In this document: positions 32,118-32,869 of the stretch, one piece after another | How positions within the stretch are numbered: the stretch's first letter is position 1 | How the letters are laid out: each line of letters starts with the position of its first letter | NCBI GenBank assembly: GCA_007134225.1 | Contig: SLLE01000197.1 | Span: 1 to 32,869, forward strand | Direction: 5' to 3' | Length of the DNA stretch: 32,869 nt | Source: Tindallia sp. | GTDB taxonomy: Bacteria; Bacillota; Clostridia; Peptostreptococcales; Tindalliaceae | Made by a program: the position numbers and the translations under genes | The notes under the pieces: generated by a model | The model's database searches: none | Told to the model about the DNA's origin: nothing | Seen by the model: the letters and a program-made list of their open reading frames with translations, nothing else

Positions 32118-32869
32118 ATGTGCGTGGTGAAAAAGAGTATTATCCTTAATGCGGATGACTTTGGTATGACAGAAGGGTGCAATGCAGGCATTATCAAGGC
32201 GATGAAAGAAGGCATTGTCACCAGTACAAGCATCTTTATGAATATGGCAAAAACAGATCAGGGCATTGCGTTAGCCCGTCAGCATAAGATTCAGGCAATG
32301 GGTGTCCACATAAACATTTCAGAGGGGCCATCGTTATTGCCCAGGGAGGAAGTCTCATCGTTGGTCGATGAAAGCGGCCGGTTTATCCTGGGGGTGAGGG
32401 ACGGTAACCTTGATAAAGTGCATGAGTTAACTTTAACGTTAAGTGAGAAGGAAATTGAGAAGGAATCAAGAGAACAGATTGAACGGTTTAGAAGATCTGG
32501 GATAAAACTGTCTCATCTGGACACACATAATTCCATCCATATGAGGCGTGAATTTAGACATATTTTTATTAAGCTTGCCAATGAATACAGAGTACCCTTG
32601 CGAAAAATCAACTATAGTTACACAACACTCAAAAGAAGAATTTATGAAAAATATATTAGGCGTGATATCTATCGTTCAGTAGATCGGTTTACAACCCAAT
32701 TTTTTGAAGAAGGTGTCAGCATGGATGTTCTAAAGAATATAATTTTGGAAGCGCCGGCAGGGGTGACCGAAATCATGTGTCATCCGGGGTATGTGGACGA
32801 TGAACTGATGGCCATCAGCGGCTATAACACTAAACGCGGGGAAGAACTGGAGATCCTGACCAGCGAAGA
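32118..32869 (+). CDS. ChbG/YdjC-family carbohydrate deacetylase (3' end beyond window)
   Basis: The reading frame is open from the ATG at 32118 (AGGGAGG, 5-nt spacing) to the window edge, 250 codons, and probably lacks only the end. It begins with SIILNADDFGMTEGCNAGI, the signature of YdjC/ChbG metal-dependent deacetylases. The expected metal and catalytic residues are present: D13/D14 (ADDFG), H64 (GVHIN), H136 and H140 (DTHNSIH) and H221 (CHPGY). Such enzymes remove acetyl groups from N-acetylated sugars; related ones sit in polysaccharide clusters and may act on lipid-linked or nucleotide-linked intermediates. Here it follows ugd and a kinase-like remnant. The substrate is unknown. Confidence 0.9.
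   Translation, partial: MCVVKKSIILNADDFGMTEGCNAGIIKAMKEGIVTSTSIFMNMAKTDQGIALARQHKIQAMGVHINISEGPSLLPREEVSSLVDESGRFILGVRDGNLDKVHELTLTLSEKEIEKESREQIERFRRSGIKLSHLDTHNSIHMRREFRHIFIKLANEYRVPLRKINYSYTTLKRRIYEKYIRRDIYRSVDRFTTQFFEEGVSMDVLKNIILEAPAGVTEIMCHPGYVDDELMAISGYNTKRGEELEILTSE

Noticed and set aside
1-32869. CRISPR arrays, tRNA or rRNA genes, transposases and prophage genes
   Set aside because: I looked for regularly spaced repeats, T-loop-like GTTCGAANC motifs in gaps, and mobile-element proteins. None was found; the only repeats are the short AT-rich and CCAACTGA-type elements reported above.

Overview
The window looks like chromosomal DNA of a low-to-mid GC Gram-positive bacterium of the class Clostridia. 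The evidence is the strong AGGAGG-type ribosome binding sites, TTGACA/TATAAT promoters, a WalRK cell-wall two-component operon with YycH/YycI partners, a DnaD/DnaC-type helicase-loading pair, a SARP/BTAD regulator and a sortase-type sorting signal. The Opu-type osmoprotectant transporter and tandem glutamate dehydrogenases would suit an amino-acid-fermenting, possibly salt-tolerant anaerobe (inference; the genus cannot be fixed from this sequence).

Layout. 1-3447 (minus): an osmoprotectant ABC transporter (permease, binding lipoprotein, ATPase) followed by a threonine/serine dehydratase. 3540-7816 (minus): sbcD-sbcC nuclease genes. 7980-9643 (minus): yaaA and an EamA transporter. 9671-13887 (minus): murA, walJ, an HtrA-type protease and rlmH, apparently read from a promoter with a leader of about 180 nt. 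14166-16850 (minus): two glutamate dehydrogenase genes in one unit, with a consensus promoter and a terminator. 17018-22489 (minus): walR, walK, an unrecognised secreted protein, walH and walI. 22751-24409 (minus): a LysM-G5-M23 cell-wall peptidase preceded by a 28-codon His-rich leader ORF. 24717-26812 (plus): dnaD and dnaC. 26815-28911: a SARP-type regulator divergent from two small genes, one encoding a minimal sortase-substrate-like peptide. 28929-32869: a surface-polysaccharide region with a UDP-glucuronate epimerase, a divergent UDP-glucose dehydrogenase, a frameshifted kinase-like remnant and a ChbG/YdjC-type deacetylase cut by the window edge.

How it fits together. WalRK with WalH/WalI senses and controls cell-wall turnover. 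MurA makes the first committed peptidoglycan precursor, the M23 protein probably cuts peptidoglycan, and the Ugd/epimerase pair makes UDP-uronic acids for surface polymers. The genes walJ, htrA and rlmH, which often sit directly in the wal operon, are here separated from walRKHI by the two glutamate dehydrogenase genes.

The observations most worth following are: (1) the second glutamate dehydrogenase has lost the catalytic lysine (Gln at residue 124) and has other active-site changes while staying full length and co-transcribed with an intact copy, which suggests a regulatory pseudoenzyme subunit; (2) the His-rich leader ORF before the zinc peptidase; (3) three heptamers at exact 11-bp period in front of the SARP-type gene; (4) a secreted peptide with only about 14 residues between its signal peptide and its IPQTG signal; (5) a 27-nt repeat that makes the leader RNAs of the wal and dnaD operons nearly perfectly complementary. 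No CRISPR array, rRNA, tRNA, transposase or prophage was seen.
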